A DNA stretch of 64,000 nucleotides from Cryptomeria japonica (taxonomy: Eukaryota; Streptophyta; Pinopsida; Cupressales; Cupressaceae): NCBI RefSeq assembly GCF_030272615.1, contig NC_081413.1, positions 559,709,945 through 559,773,944 of the forward strand. The letters are read 5' to 3'. Made by a program: the position numbers and the translations under genes. A model generated the notes under the pieces. The model was not told where the DNA came from. It saw only the letters and a program-made list of their open reading frames with translations, and did no database searches. Of this stretch, positions 22,452-34,901 are shown piece by piece. Numbering within the stretch: the stretch's first letter is position 1; every line of letters begins with the position of its first letter.

Positions 22452-25400
22452 TGTAGTGTCCCTCCTAGACTTGCATTTTGATTTGTGTTCTGATAGACTT
22501 ATTTAGATATATGATGGTTATTTGGATGGTTCTTTATGAATCTTCTGCTATCCTAGATGGTATCTTTGATACTAGGACTTTATGTGGATTTATGTTATCT
22601 GTCATGACTCTTTATGATCAGAGACTTTTATGATTGATGATGCAAGACTAATTATATGTCATATGATAGTCGATGATTCATGTGAATGCTGATATATAGT
22701 ATCTCCTTGATGGATGGATTTATATAATTTGTGGATTTACATATGATCATTGTTTACATGGATTATGTGACTTATGATGATACTAACCCTATTTCATGAT
22801 GAGGATTCTATGCAAAGTTTTGATATTATATTTCGTGACTATCTTCGTGAGTAGAGACGATGCCATATCACTCTTTGCGAGCGGGATATGTTGTCGCAAT
22901 TCTCTATCACTTGTCTGTTTATGAATATGTATTATATATGTTGCGTTGGTCTTTGATGCAGGTTTGTAGGTACCAGATATCAAATCCACCTGGCTCCACA
23001 GGTCTGAACATGTCTTTATCCCAATGACAAGTTGTTAGAGATGACATAGTTTCCCTCACACACTCTAGGTCTAAGATGTGTACATGGTCAGTTGCGCCAC
23101 AATGTAAGTTGTGGTTAGGGTTTTGTATTGAGTGCGTTCCCTTGGTGTAAGTGGATTAGAGTCTATGTTTATGTGATTAATGTGTAATTGTTTAATTGGT
23201 AGATTGTAGATATTTATTTGATTACTTTGGGTCATGATTTTATTGTGAGATTTTATTTACCCAATTAGGATTTGTTTAATTGGTTTGTTGATTTATCATG
23301 GTGTATTTTTAATCATCAGTTATCTATTTATCGGTGGTTATTTATTTAATTGATGATTGATGAGATTTAATTATTTTAATGATTTGATTATTATTATTTG
23401 ATGGTTAATCTATTATTGATTTATTATTTATTTGTGATGAATATTTATTTATTTGAGGATTATCAATTATTTGGTATTATTTATTATTTTGATTTATTGA
23501 TGAGCAATCTATTTATTATTTATTTATTTATTGTAGTTGAGCTTTATTTAATTATTAATCATTATTGATTTTGATTTATTGACTTTATTAATTTATCTAT
23601 TATTATTTGTGATTTGATTTTATATTTTTAATTGGAGTTCCTATTTCTAAGGCTTTATCCTTTTTAATTTATTAATTGATTATATTGAATAATGTAGCAT
23701 CATTTAATGTGTTTTTACAAGTTTATATTGTTGGTATTTGCAGTTGTATTTATACTTACCTAACCTCGCATATGATTGGTGGAATTTTAATCGACAGGTG
23801 AATTATATTGAGGAAATAATATATGTCTCAAAATCTATACAAGTTAGGTAAATAATATAGTTTTTAGAATATTTCCATTGGTCGGCTTGCAATATAGTTT
23901 TGGTGTTTAATTTTTGTATTTATTTGGCTTCTTGTGCGTTCATGAGGGTTGGAAAATTTTCGGGAGTTTGAAGATTTGGATTTTGGAGACTTTGCATTTG
24001 GCTTTGGATTGGATTGTTGAAGGTTCTTTGCTAGATTGTGGATTGCGCTTTCAGATTTCAACTTGTTTCATCTATTTCCAGGTTGGTTCCGTTTGTCGTC
24101 TCTTTGCATTTTGATTTTGGAAAGATTATTGGAGTGTCTTGAAAAGAATGTTTGAGGGGAAAGGGATTTGTGATTTGCAGTAGTTTAATTGCTATATGAT
24201 AGGGTATTGATTTGGGAAAATTTGCATTTCATTGATTGTATTTTTTGGATATCACATTGCCGGGAGCCCATTGAGTATTATTTGTGTTTGATTTTTCTTT
24301 TGGCTTCTGAGAGTGTTGGATCTTGATTGAAACTGCATTTGTTTATTCCCTTGAGTAGATTGAAAAATCTTTCCTTGATTGAACCTATTTTGGTGTCTAG
24401 TTCCTAATGGGTGGTGAGAGCTTTTTGAGACTCTCTGAGACTACATTGCTGATTGTGCAGATGCTTGCATCCACTTGCATAGGTTTCATTTTGTACCTAT
24501 TTAACTTTCTTGGGTTTTCTTTCAGTATTTGCAACTTGTTTTTATTCTCCTTTGATCAATTTAGCTCCCTAAACCTCAGTTTTGGCTCTGTGGGAGAAGA
24601 CTTTCTTGATGTAAATTTTTGCAGTGATTGTGTACTTGATATGTTTGATGTCTTTGTCAATAATTAGATGTCTCGGACCTTTTGTATGCAATATGAGGGT
24701 CATTTTGGACCCCTAATCCTTCTTGAGCCCTCACCTAAGCCTTATGTCTCATAATTGAACAATTTTATGCATTTCTCCCCAAAACGCCATGAAAACATCC
24801 AAAAATGTTGTTTTTTTGACCATGGGAACTATGGGACAAAACAAAGACTCCACCATACACCCCAAGAATTTCATTGTTCATACTAGGGGCGCTAGGAGAC
24901 ATACCATGGGTGCTAAGGTCCTCATTTGCAGTTGTAAGCAAAATGACCAAAAACACCATCTTGGAGGCCAAAAATGCCATAGTATGAACCAAAAATGCCA
25001 TGGTAAGTACCAAAAATGCTAGGACACCTACCAAGGGTGCTAACCTAGGAACCAGGGGCGCTGAACTATCCCGGGGGTCTCTGAAAGTCATTTTTTAGCT
25101 TGTTTTTGTGCATTTTTGGATTGTGTGTATACTCTAGAGGCTTGTGTAGTTTGTAATGAAATTCTCTGAGTTTCTTATGATGTATTTTAATCCCTTATGA
25201 TGTTTATTGTGCTTTAGTAAGAGGGTTCATTCCTTCCCATTGAGGTGTTTCATATGCGGTTTGTGGCTCCGACGAGAGGGAGAATGCCTCGCTATTGAGG
25301 GATTGGTTTTATGGATCCAATGGGATGTGTTATGACTGACTGTTGAGGATTTGATGTTATTTGGATGTGTTTTATGATTTTCATTCATGATTGGATTATC

Positions 25401-26959
25401 CTTGATATTGATTTGGTGAAGGCCTCTTTCTATGAGTTTGGTTCATGAGTCCTTTTTGCTTAGTTTGTTGACACTGTTCTTGTATCATCTTTGGGCCTTC
25501 ATGATGTTGTTATATGTTCTTGGATATGTATTTTCACCCTATGGTTATGGTCCATGGTAGGGAGAGTGGGATCTTGCATGTGTAGACCAGGGTCTTGAGC
25601 ATTAGGCCTCTAGGAGGGGGTCTAGACTTGATGGAACCACATGAAGAGTTTCATTGTAATTGCAAGTGATAACTTTAATAATTGATAAGTGGGCTTGGGT
25701 ATTTAGGAATTCACTAAAAAAGATAACAATTGGTTTTGTGCCCCTCCTCATTGCCCTAGAAGTGTGCGCGCTCAGGATGAGCTTGGGAGGACCATTGGAG
25801 CGGTAAACCAATCTCCCTTGGATGGCTCCAAGGTTGAGATGGTTCCACATGTCTATTAGGGTGAGGCTTGGCCCCTTCTATTATAAGGATAACATGATGA
25901 CACTCTTTCCCTACATGTGTCCATAGTCCATATGCCTTGATTTGTTGATTTCACCTTTGGAGGGTTTATTGTTGATTTCATCCATGTGTTGTATTGGATC
26001 TTATTTTATTGTTGGAGTCTTGCAAAGTCTTGTTTATCCTTTGGTTGATAGGTGTTAGCTTAGGTCTTGAGTGTGGGTTGGAACCTTTGTCATCTCCTAC
26101 CATGTGGGTGGTTCCTTTTTGGTTCCACATGGTCGGGTGGTTGATGCCTTCTTCCATTGGGATATTCCTCTTCTTGGATGTAGCATGCGTGGATTCTTCA
26201 TGTGATATTATTCGAAGCCGATTTCTATATTCCTAGAAGAGAGAGTATTGTATCATAATGCATTGGAAATGTATAAAATATGATGTATTCTTGTATAAAT
26301 TTTTATCATGTATTTGAAAGGAAATTGTAATAGGACTTGATGTAGAGATTAGGGAAAATACCTTGATATTTACTTGATGTAAAGGTTGTTCATTATGTAA
26401 TATGAGATAGGAAATATATGAGAAAGTGAAATGGAATTGTTATATGAATTTGAGTTGCATTGCATTTATGAGGTGGTTTGGTATTTCATTATGTTGTACA
26501 ATGAATGATAAAAATAAATGAATAGATTACATTGATTCTTACTTGTGTAACTAGGAGAATATTGATATCAAATGGTTAAATGATTAGTAAGATGTTTCTA
26601 TTATAGTTCATTGTATGAATGTATTATGTAGATGGGTTAATGTTGTTTTAGATGTAGGTAGTAAAAGCTTAGAGGATTGATAGGATATGATTCTCTAGAT
26701 TGTTATATGTTATGATGTCAAGTAGTGACGTTAAGATACCCTAGGGAATAGATGAGTTTGTAAGAGTATAATTGAAGATATGTTAATTTGAGTTATTTCG
26801 CTTGCCTAATGTTGATTTATGCTTTTATGCACGGGGTTTATATTATCTTGCATATGATGATGTTATATGGTTGCATATTATAGATGATTAAAAACAAATT
26901 ATCTCCATTTGTTAGTAGATTTTAGATTACTTCTCTAGGGTATTTTGGCGGGCATTACA
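22452..26959. mobile_element. Very long (4.5 kb) solo LTR, or LTR-like unit, with TAACT target duplication
   Basis: The unit starts TGTAGTGTCCC and ends GGGCATTACA; the terminal seven bases form an imperfect inverted repeat (TGTAGTG against TGTAATG). It is flanked by TAACT at 22447-22451 and TAACT at 26960-26964, a perfect 5-bp duplication as made by LTR-retrotransposon integrases. No second internal TG/CA boundary, PBS, PPT or polyprotein was found, so a solo LTR is the best reading. LTRs of several kb are known in the Tat/Ogre group of gypsy elements. Small frames inside (23914-24114, 24407-24667, 25994-26236) have no recognised motifs. Confidence 0.65.
24790..25075. repeat. Degenerate minisatellite inside the long LTR
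   Basis: Roughly ten imperfect copies of a 17-25-base phrase occur, such as 'accaaaaatgccatgg', 'accaaaaatgctagg', 'accaagggtgctaac' and 'accaggggcgctgaac'. Some units end in GGCGCT or GGGTGCT, recalling the AGCGCT array at 3605-3910. A 77-residue plus-strand frame and a 108-residue minus-strand frame over this stretch are by-products of the repeat. Confidence 0.6.
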
Positions 26960-27195
26960 TAACTTAGGTCCTAGGTGGCATTCTATAAGCTAGTTATAAT
27001 GGGGCCATGTTCACGTCATTTACTTTTAGTTTCCTAGGCATTTAATATTTGCATCAAGCATTTAATTCTTATGTCATGTTAGTTGTTGATACTACATTAC
27101 AGATGTTGGCAGTTACTGTGTTGTTGCCATTGATGTTAATATGTACCTAGTAAGTTATCATTGACGATATGTCTGGAATGATGACAATCAGAGTA

Positions 27196-28181
27196 GGGTG
27201 ATCCCACAATATTAGGTTACACTTTTTGGTACATCATGATTTTTGTTGAAATCATACATTTTTTAGAAAATATAATGATTTGAGCTTTGAGAGGTCCCAT
27301 TTGAAGTAACTAATTAAAGAGAGTTATATCAAAGCCTCTTAGATCAAAATCCCTTGGATAAAACCTCTCTACTCCTGAATCATACTTGCAATGGGGTCTC
27401 CTTCAAACCTATCAAAATGTTGATAAAAAACCACTTTTACATTAGCTTTTGGGGGGTCAAATGAATTCATTTAAAAGTTTTATTTCTTACGTGTGCAAGT
27501 CCATCTTTCCAAATAGTATACTTTTTAATATTTTTAATTTCATTAATATATTTATATTTTATTTCTTATGAATATAGGGTTTTCATTGAACATTAAGGAT
27601 TGTGTTTCACACATGTGGAAAATTAAAAAAATACCAAATAAAAATTGTGAAAAATATATTTTCCCTAGGTATTGGTATCCTCATTCCAACACAAAAAGAG
27701 GAAGTTAATTCAAATGCATACAAAAAAAGTTATGCATTACGAAATACACCTATGTCCAAATTACAATTACTTTGATTCAAAACTTAACTAAAAAAAATAT
27801 ATGTAACAAAAAATTATGGAAAAATATCCATCCACTAGATATTGGTGTGACAAATCTATATTTTAAAAATTATAATTTCTCTCTTGCTATAAAAAATGTT
27901 TTGCATTACAAAATAAATGTCACTTCTGAAAAATGTTGATTACTGTAAATATTAAATTATTCAAAGTTACATAACAATATGGAGAAATTCATTATTAATT
28001 ATTTTACAAAAAAAATATTTAGAATATATATGAAAAACCTCACAAATAAGTAGTTTACTTCATCTTCAAATTCTCAATGGTTTAACTACTATAAGTGTTA
28101 GAAAATAAAGATCTGGTGCAAAATGTTGATTTCAGTGTCAAGTTTGGCCAAAAAGTGTAACCCAGTATTATGGGATCACCC
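27196..28181. mobile_element. Non-autonomous DNA element with ~34-bp terminal inverted repeats
   Basis: The left end starts GGGTGATCCCACAATATTAG (27196) and the right end is its inverse with few mismatches (...TATTATGGGATCACCC, ending 28181). The similarity extends about 34 bases, through GGTTACACTTTTTGG, with about four differences. The 986-bp interior is AT-rich and without a coding frame, so it is MITE-like. No clear target duplication was found: TA precedes the left end and AA follows the right one. The superfamily is therefore open. Confidence 0.65.
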
Positions 28182-28195
28182 AATAATGGAAAGAT

Positions 28196-31100
28196 TGTTG
28201 ACAAGTGTTGTTTCTAATTTTTACGTGTTGAGTAGAGATGGATGTTGGCTCTAGATGCTCTATGTTGTGGATGTCCACCTTCTTGGTGTTTGATGTCTAC
28301 ACTTAGTATGATGTATTGAAGCATGATGAGGATATCATATTAAGATGAGAATTATATGCTTTAAGATGAGGAATATTAAGATGAGGATTTGATGCATTGA
28401 GATATGGATTAAAAGAATGGAAATAAAGTGGACATGGTTGTGATGATCTTGTGTATGCTACAAGATGTTGGTTTATTTCTCTTGAGTGTGAAAATGATGT
28501 TTTCGAGACATTCTGGTTTTTGGAAGATTGATGGTGTAAGTAGTTGTAGGAATGTATGTCGAAGACAACTCAAAATAATTATACAATTATTGTGCATTTG
28601 ATGACATGGACTTGTGGATTTGAACATAATGTGTATGCTCTATGGACATTTCACTCCCATCTTTTTAGGTCTCTAGTATTGCAACTGACGTGGTCAGTAA
28701 TTGGAGTTTGTTGGCTGTTTGGATATCTATTAGGATTGGTTTGAAAAATACATTGTATTTCTCTATATTGATGTTTTTGGTGTTGCATCTTGGAGGAAAT
28801 GTTTGTAATTCATATTCCATGTCTCAAATCAATTTTTAGGAGCTAATATGGTCTGCAAGAGTTGGTAATGATGTTCTATTCATGATTAGGTTTTTTTGGC
28901 CTTTTGGAATGAAGTGTTTAGTAACTATTTCTGTTGTTCCAACATGTTTTTGATGCGACAATGAGAAATAAGTATTTGGGATTGTTGTTGGATGTTCAAG
29001 GAGTAGCCTTACATGATCCACGTGATTCTAGATGATCTATTTGATGTTGTATTTGATAACACAATGATGAACAGTGAGTACCAAACCAGTACTGAGAAGG
29101 GGGGGGGGTGAATCTGTACAGGTACAAAAACTTTTCCTGAACTGGTTTGACTGCAAACAGTGAACTTGACTGCTAATCACTAACAGATATAAACCGGAAA
29201 CACTTATCTTACCACACAACCTCCACCCTCATTTCCATATTATCCTTGTGCATAGACATGTAATCTATCAACAGAAATATAATAACTTGCTAGATCAACA
29301 TGATTCACCGCTTGACAGACAACAACAAAGCATCATATGAAAAAGACATCACATATGACACACATATTTTTCACGTGGAAACCCAAATGGGAAAAACCAC
29401 GGTGGGGATGAATACCCATAATCTATTTTTGAACTCTTTAGAAGTCCGCTTTGATAGAAGCCTAGTACGGTTAAAGACTATTACAACAGGTTCTGTTAGG
29501 AACTGATCCTATTAGGGATCACTCGGTTAAGGGATGGCTAGAATACCCGATTAAGGGTTAAACCCTGTTAAGGGTTACCTTGTTAGAGGATTTTATGAAC
29601 TCAATGGCTTTGAGTCACCCTGTTAAAGGATTTACAACAAGCTAGTTAAAACTACCCTGTTAAGGGATTTTCCAACTGTTGAAGTGATTAGAGATCAACA
29701 GGTATTACAATGATCTAGCAATAGCACTCAATGCCAATGCAGACCTGCTTTAGTTCCTTTCTTCTGCATACACACTTTGCAGGTATCAACTCTCTTATAT
29801 GGTCTGGCAAGAATCACGTATCTTTGCACTTAGATACACACACAACATTTGCCAACAACTTCAACATGAAACACAACATCGACCTTATAGGAAACAGATA
29901 GGTCAGTAACATAAACCCTAAACCCTAAACATTTAGGTTGAGCGATTCAGTTGGTTCAATCCTGACCATTGAACACTTTGCATTTGAATACAATGGTCTT
30001 GAATAGATCTCAAGACATTCTCCATCGTTCTCTCTTCATCGCTTCTTGGAGATGAAAACCCATCACGTGTTCTCCACCATTTGTAGAGACTTCGCACATT
30101 CCCGAGGTAGATAGGATCAATCTCCTTCATGCAAGATCCTTCATGTGCATGAGGCTGACATGGCAACATGATCTGATCTCCATTGCAATGCTAACTCATC
30201 ACACAATGCCATCGGTTGAATCACATAGGCTGAAACACTTCAACCGGAAACCCTGAAGCTGAGACTACCAACCGGTAGTCATACCATATTAAACCACTTC
30301 ACCTTTAGCACATATACCAGTTCTCATCATTATACTGGTTCACTTTGCCAATTTCTTAACTTCAATAAACCTGTTCACTCTTCATCATGTTACTGGTTCA
30401 CTCTTCAGCATATTACTGGTTCTCTTTCAACATATTACCGGTTCTCTCTTGAGTATATTACCGGTTCATTCTTTCAGCATATTGACATCAATGACAACAC
30501 AATATCATCATGTCAATATATTCTGCACATATGCCAACAGTATTGTGTTTGGTGTTAGTATTTCAAGGTAATCGATGTGGTTTAACTGATAGAGTTGGTT
30601 CTCTTGTTTTCAATGTATCCTTGGGTGTATCCACTTTCATAGGAGGTTGTGTTATGTTTTATGTGGGTCCTACCTTGGCATGTGGGATCCACATTGAGTT
30701 TATTCATTCAAAGGATATATTTTTGGGCTGATTGGTTATGTGCTACATGGTATATCTACATGTTACCTTGTTGTTGAACTCGAAGGATGTTTGCTAGTTT
30801 ATGTGATATTTGGGGCCACTTAGAAATATGCGATATGATTCTTTAGGTCCTCTCTATCTCTTGCATTGGGCTGCTTTTACCACAATTGTGTTTGGTAGCT
30901 GGCCTGATATGACTTATTTCTATCCCTTGTTTTGGTTGACCTAATTGATGTTTTATGATGAAGGGAATGGTATATATAAAAGATAAAACTAGTGTGAATG
31001 TGTGGCATGAGTGTGTGCTTACATGATCCTATCGAGTGAAGTGTATGTGATGCGAACTTGAGGCAGTGTGTGGTGACTATTTTGAAGTTGGTCGCTTGAG

Positions 31101-31581
31101 ACAAAGATTCAAAGGTAACTTCAGACTTGGAGATTGTTGGAGGTAGTGTTGATGAAGGATTATTTATTCTTGATTCATATATTAATGTACATTTCTTAGA
31201 GATAGTGAGTCTCCCCAACAAGTTTTATGTATCTTTCCCTAAGGCAGTGAGTCTTAGCTTACAAGTCCCTTGTATCCTGCCTTAGGGTAGTGCACCTTAG
31301 CTTGTAAATCCTTCTGCGAGCAATGAGCTTCCTTGACAGTGAGCCTACAACAATTATTGTAATCTTGTTTATATATTGTGAGTTAACTCTCATCGAGGTT
31401 TTTTACTTTTTGGGTTTTCCACATAAATCTAGTATTTTTTTTGTGTATGATGTTCATTATTTTTATCTTTCATTGCTATTGATAAGATTAAGGATAAGGT
31501 GATGTTGATTTGAGGTATAAAGTTTAAGTGATTGATCAAGATTAATTCACCCTCCCTCTTAGTCTTGGGGTGTGTTCAACA
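28196..31581 (+). mobile_element. Probable copia-type LTR interrupted by a solo LTR
   Basis: The stretch 31200-31581 resembles, on the opposite strand, the copia LTR at 8365: 'gggttttccacataaatct', 'ttcaccctccctctta' and a terminus '...gtgttcaaca'. This suggests a plus-strand LTR ending about 31581. A possible start is TGTTGACAAG at 28196, giving about 1.9 kb once the solo LTR (29054-30539) is removed. No matching target duplication or PBS was found at these limits, so the start is a guess. Otherwise 28182-29048 and 30545-31200 contain nothing recognised. Confidence 0.4.
29054..30539 (-). mobile_element. Solo LTR of the copia family at 12040-19518
   Basis: Starts TGATAACACAATG and ends ATGCCAACA on the plus strand (1486 bp), collinear with both LTRs of the complete element, including the G-run, the 'cacgtggaaaccc' phrase, the telomere-like pair near 29914 and the CCGGTT array near 30310-30480. 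It is flanked by perfect GTATT duplications (29049-29053 and 30540-30544). No internal region remains, so it arose by recombination between the two LTRs of one insertion. Confidence 0.93.
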
Positions 31582-31746
31582 ACACATTGCCTTTATAAGT
31601 AAGCCATATCATTTTATATTTCATATTCAATCAATCATTCAATGCATCCTTATTATGCAAGATATTCTTTCCATTCTCTCTTGTGGAAGTATTTTGGTAT
31701 TGTAGGGATTTTGGGGGTGTTGGGGAGTCACTTGTCTACTCCTACA

Positions 31747-31758
31747 TGGTATCAAAGA
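31747..31758 (+). promoter_or_regulatory. Possible primer binding site after an LTR end
   Basis: TGGTATCAAAGA differs by two bases from the usual TGGTATCAGAGC and follows an LTR-like terminus CTCCTACA (31746). About 150 bases upstream is TTTATAAGTAAGCC, which could be a TATA box. If real, 31582-31746 is the 3' part of a plus-strand LTR and 31747-32127 a leader region, but no gag protein follows. Confidence 0.4.
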
Positions 31759-32206
31759 TCTAATGCTACAAATATATTCCCAAATTTGAGAGTTATCATA
31801 CTAACCGAGAAATTTATAAGAGGAATTTAAGGCTTTCATTGACCTCACCATTGAATCTAGGGTATTAGAGAAAACCATGTTTCCCCTTTGTTTCATCAAA
31901 ATTTGTTATGTTTTGTCTAATCTACAAGGGTTTGAAGTAGGGTTTCAATGGCTAGATCTAGCGGGTAGCTAAAATTTTAAGGCACTTTGAGCAAATTCTA
32001 ACATCATCATTATCTCTAAAAGGCTTAAGAACCTAAGGAATGACTATCAAATTTTTGAATTTTGAGACTTTGATTCAGGGGGCACATAGGTTTTATTGCC
32101 TATGGTAGTTGTATGTATGAATCTATATGTAATGACCCCTTTAGCTTAACCAAAAATTTCACCCTATTTTTTTTTACTTTTTCTTGTGTTTGATTGAATC
32201 GCATAC

Positions 32207-32372
32207 TCAGGTACATCTATCCAAATGGGATAGGCATCCATCCAACTGGGATAGGCACCTAACCATACGAGTTAGGCATCCATCCATATGGGATAGGGGG
32301 TTTCATCTATCTAATTTAAGATAGGAATCTACCCAAATGGGATAGGCATCTATTCATAAAGAATAGGAAGTG
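32207..32372. repeat. Minisatellite of ~22-bp 'CATCCAAATGGGATAGG' units
   Basis: About six or seven imperfect copies of CATCCATCCAAATGGGATAGG occur, with variants such as 'aaccatacgagttagg' and 'ctaatttaagatagg'. Each copy is itself partly palindromic (CCTA/ATGGGATAGG). It begins 80 bases after TGTAATGACCCC, a possible LTR start at 32128. Confidence 0.7.
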
Positions 32373-34339
32373 CTCTGGCCAGAGACTTAGACTTATCGTG
32401 ACCATCCAGGTCCTAAGTTGCTCTCTAAAGACTACACTCCCCTATTAGGAGTGCACCAAGGTCGCCATCCTTAGGAGTATATAAAAATAATTATATGAAA
32501 AAAATCTTGAGTTCTCCATCGGAATTCGGCCTAAAGCTTTGAGAAGTCAAGCGAATCCATATGGGATTCCTTCTGAGTATGCATTGAATTAATTTTAATC
32601 TTTCAATTAGTATTATCTAGACCCTTTGATTGAAGGACAAAGGAGCTTCAAAAACCAACAACACATCCTATCTAAATCATAAACCCCATCCCCAAATGCC
32701 TGAGTACTAGGGAAAATTATGTCCCTAGACTGCCTACATACCCATTTCAACACGGGATCAAGGCGTAAAATATGTAGTTCTAGTTTCTAACTATGGTTAA
32801 ATGTAAATTGTTTGGTGGGTATGCAACCCTTTTAATGTCCCAGACAGTTTCTCTGTGGTTTCTACCCAAGATTTGTAGCTATATAGAAAAAAAGGCTCAA
32901 GGTAGCCTTCTGCTTTCAGCCTAAACAACTAAGCCCTATTTCCTATTATTTACGTCACCCTTAACCCATTATCATCTGTGGAATTTTCATCAAGATAAAA
33001 AATTTCCAAAATCATCACACACAACCAAACCCTATCGGGGTTTTCTAACGTTTAACTAAATGGATGTTAATTCATTAATTTTTTTTTATCTTTTTAGGTT
33101 ATCGATCCAAGGGAGATTACCCCCCCCCACCCCCCCCTTGGATTTTACTTCCAAATGACCCTTATTTCTCCCTGATGGTTTATAGGGACGATGCCATAGA
33201 TGTCATCATTTTTATGTTTATTGTTAAGTGCAGTGGTTTGACACAACGACATTACTCGTAAGCGTGACCTAGAGGCACCATAGATACCAAACACTGCCAA
33301 GTTTTTGGTTTCATCTCCTCTTGTATAGTTGTCTAACTTAGAATTCAACTTTAACTAAAACAACTATGAAAATAAAACTATTACATGCAAATAATTATTG
33401 TTTGAAATTAAAAATTAAGATACAAATTTTACATATTTGAAAGGAACATTTGACAAGAATGGGAATAAACAAAGTAACTACTTTAGAAATTATTACTTCT
33501 TGAAAGGTAACTTTGCATGAAATATTAACAATTCTATTTGCTTAAAATGAAAACTAACTAGTACTAAAAATTAGATTGCTTGAAAGGAAAATACTAAGTA
33601 ATCACTTGAAAGGTGAATCTATATTCTTGTAAAAGCACTAGTTGTTAAGGGTTGTAAAGAATCTAAGTACTTTTGGGAAGGCTTTGAGTTAATACTTAGC
33701 ATCTAAATATGTACATACTAAACACTTATCTAAATTATTTTCTATTCAATCTACTTCTACTTGCTCTTGGACTAATGCCAAAACCTTTGCATAATTATAA
33801 AAAGATAAACTAACTAAAGTTTTATTTTATTTCTACTTGAAGTAATGCTAATTTGATTTATTTTTATAATGTGTCATGCCCACTTTTTACAAAGGTGAAC
33901 ATAACACAACACAAACACAAATACCCATTTTTTAAAAACTTTAATTGAGACATTATTGAATGGAAATTACATGGTTGAACCATATGGGATGAAGTTCTAC
34001 CATCAAGATGAGATTAACCGACATAGTAAAATAAGCATATTGTGAGTAATGTTAAAACAATGTAATGATTTAGGTTTTAGATCTACACCAATTAAAATTA
34101 ACCCCATTAATTAACTAGGTTAGCTAAATTTATTTTAAATAATTATAGGGTATATAGTTTTCCTATCACTTAATAATATAATGAGTTACTAATGAATTAA
34201 TTAATTAAACTAAATTATATACATTATATTAAATAATTCAAAGAATAAGATTTCCACTTAAACAATAAATGACATTTATCAAACTTAACCCACTATACTA
34301 TAATTTAAATGATTTGAAGGAACTTATTCTTCATTTAAT
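32373..34339. other. Unassigned AT-rich sequence with a poly-C run
   Basis: About 2 kb without recognised coding. It contains an interrupted poly-C tract (33121-33138) and repeated short phrases such as 'cttgaaaggtaa', 'cttgaaaggaa' and 'tttgaaaggaac' at about 33440-33615, which look like a very diffuse repeat. The small minus-strand frame at 33145-33348 has no motif. Several LTR-like starts (TGTAATGACCCC at 32128, TGTCATGCCCAC at about 33871) lack convincing partners. Confidence 0.3.
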
Positions 34340-34901
34340 AACAAGTGCCACGTAGTGGTGAGTACTTGCCCTCATAGTATTGTAATTAAAATATTTGTTT
34401 TACTTTTTATTAATTATTATAATTTTGAATAATTGTTAATTTAAAATTATATTAGTATAATTTTTTTTTCAATGGTAAGTGCTATTCTTAAATGGGGATA
34501 GCTCCCTCTATTGCTTCCAAAAGAAAATACATACATGTAATTACATTACACAGCAAGGCTAGCACTCCAAACTACACAAAAAATGGAGCACAAACACTAT
34601 CTTATGACCTACCCACCAACACAACATACCCGAACAACATTTACATAAGAAAATGCAATAGCTGAGACATCAACTCTCTTAAGTTGAACAGGGTAGACGA
34701 GGATTCCTCTGTCAACCACCAGCATTCTGAGTGCTTGAGCTATCTAAATTCAGATAGATCCCTGTTCAGCACCCCTTGTTTGAAAATAGGCCATGCTTCC
34801 ATGACAAACCTCCTCTTCCTCTTCTCTTCCCTCCTCTCCCTTTCCTCCCTATCCTTTGAGTCTGTATCATTACTTCCCTCTCCCTGCACATTTGGCTCCT
34901 C

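Noticed and set aside
24407-24667. 86-residue hydrophobic plus-strand frame
   Set aside because: Inside the long LTR, T-rich, without neighbours or motifs; likely chance.
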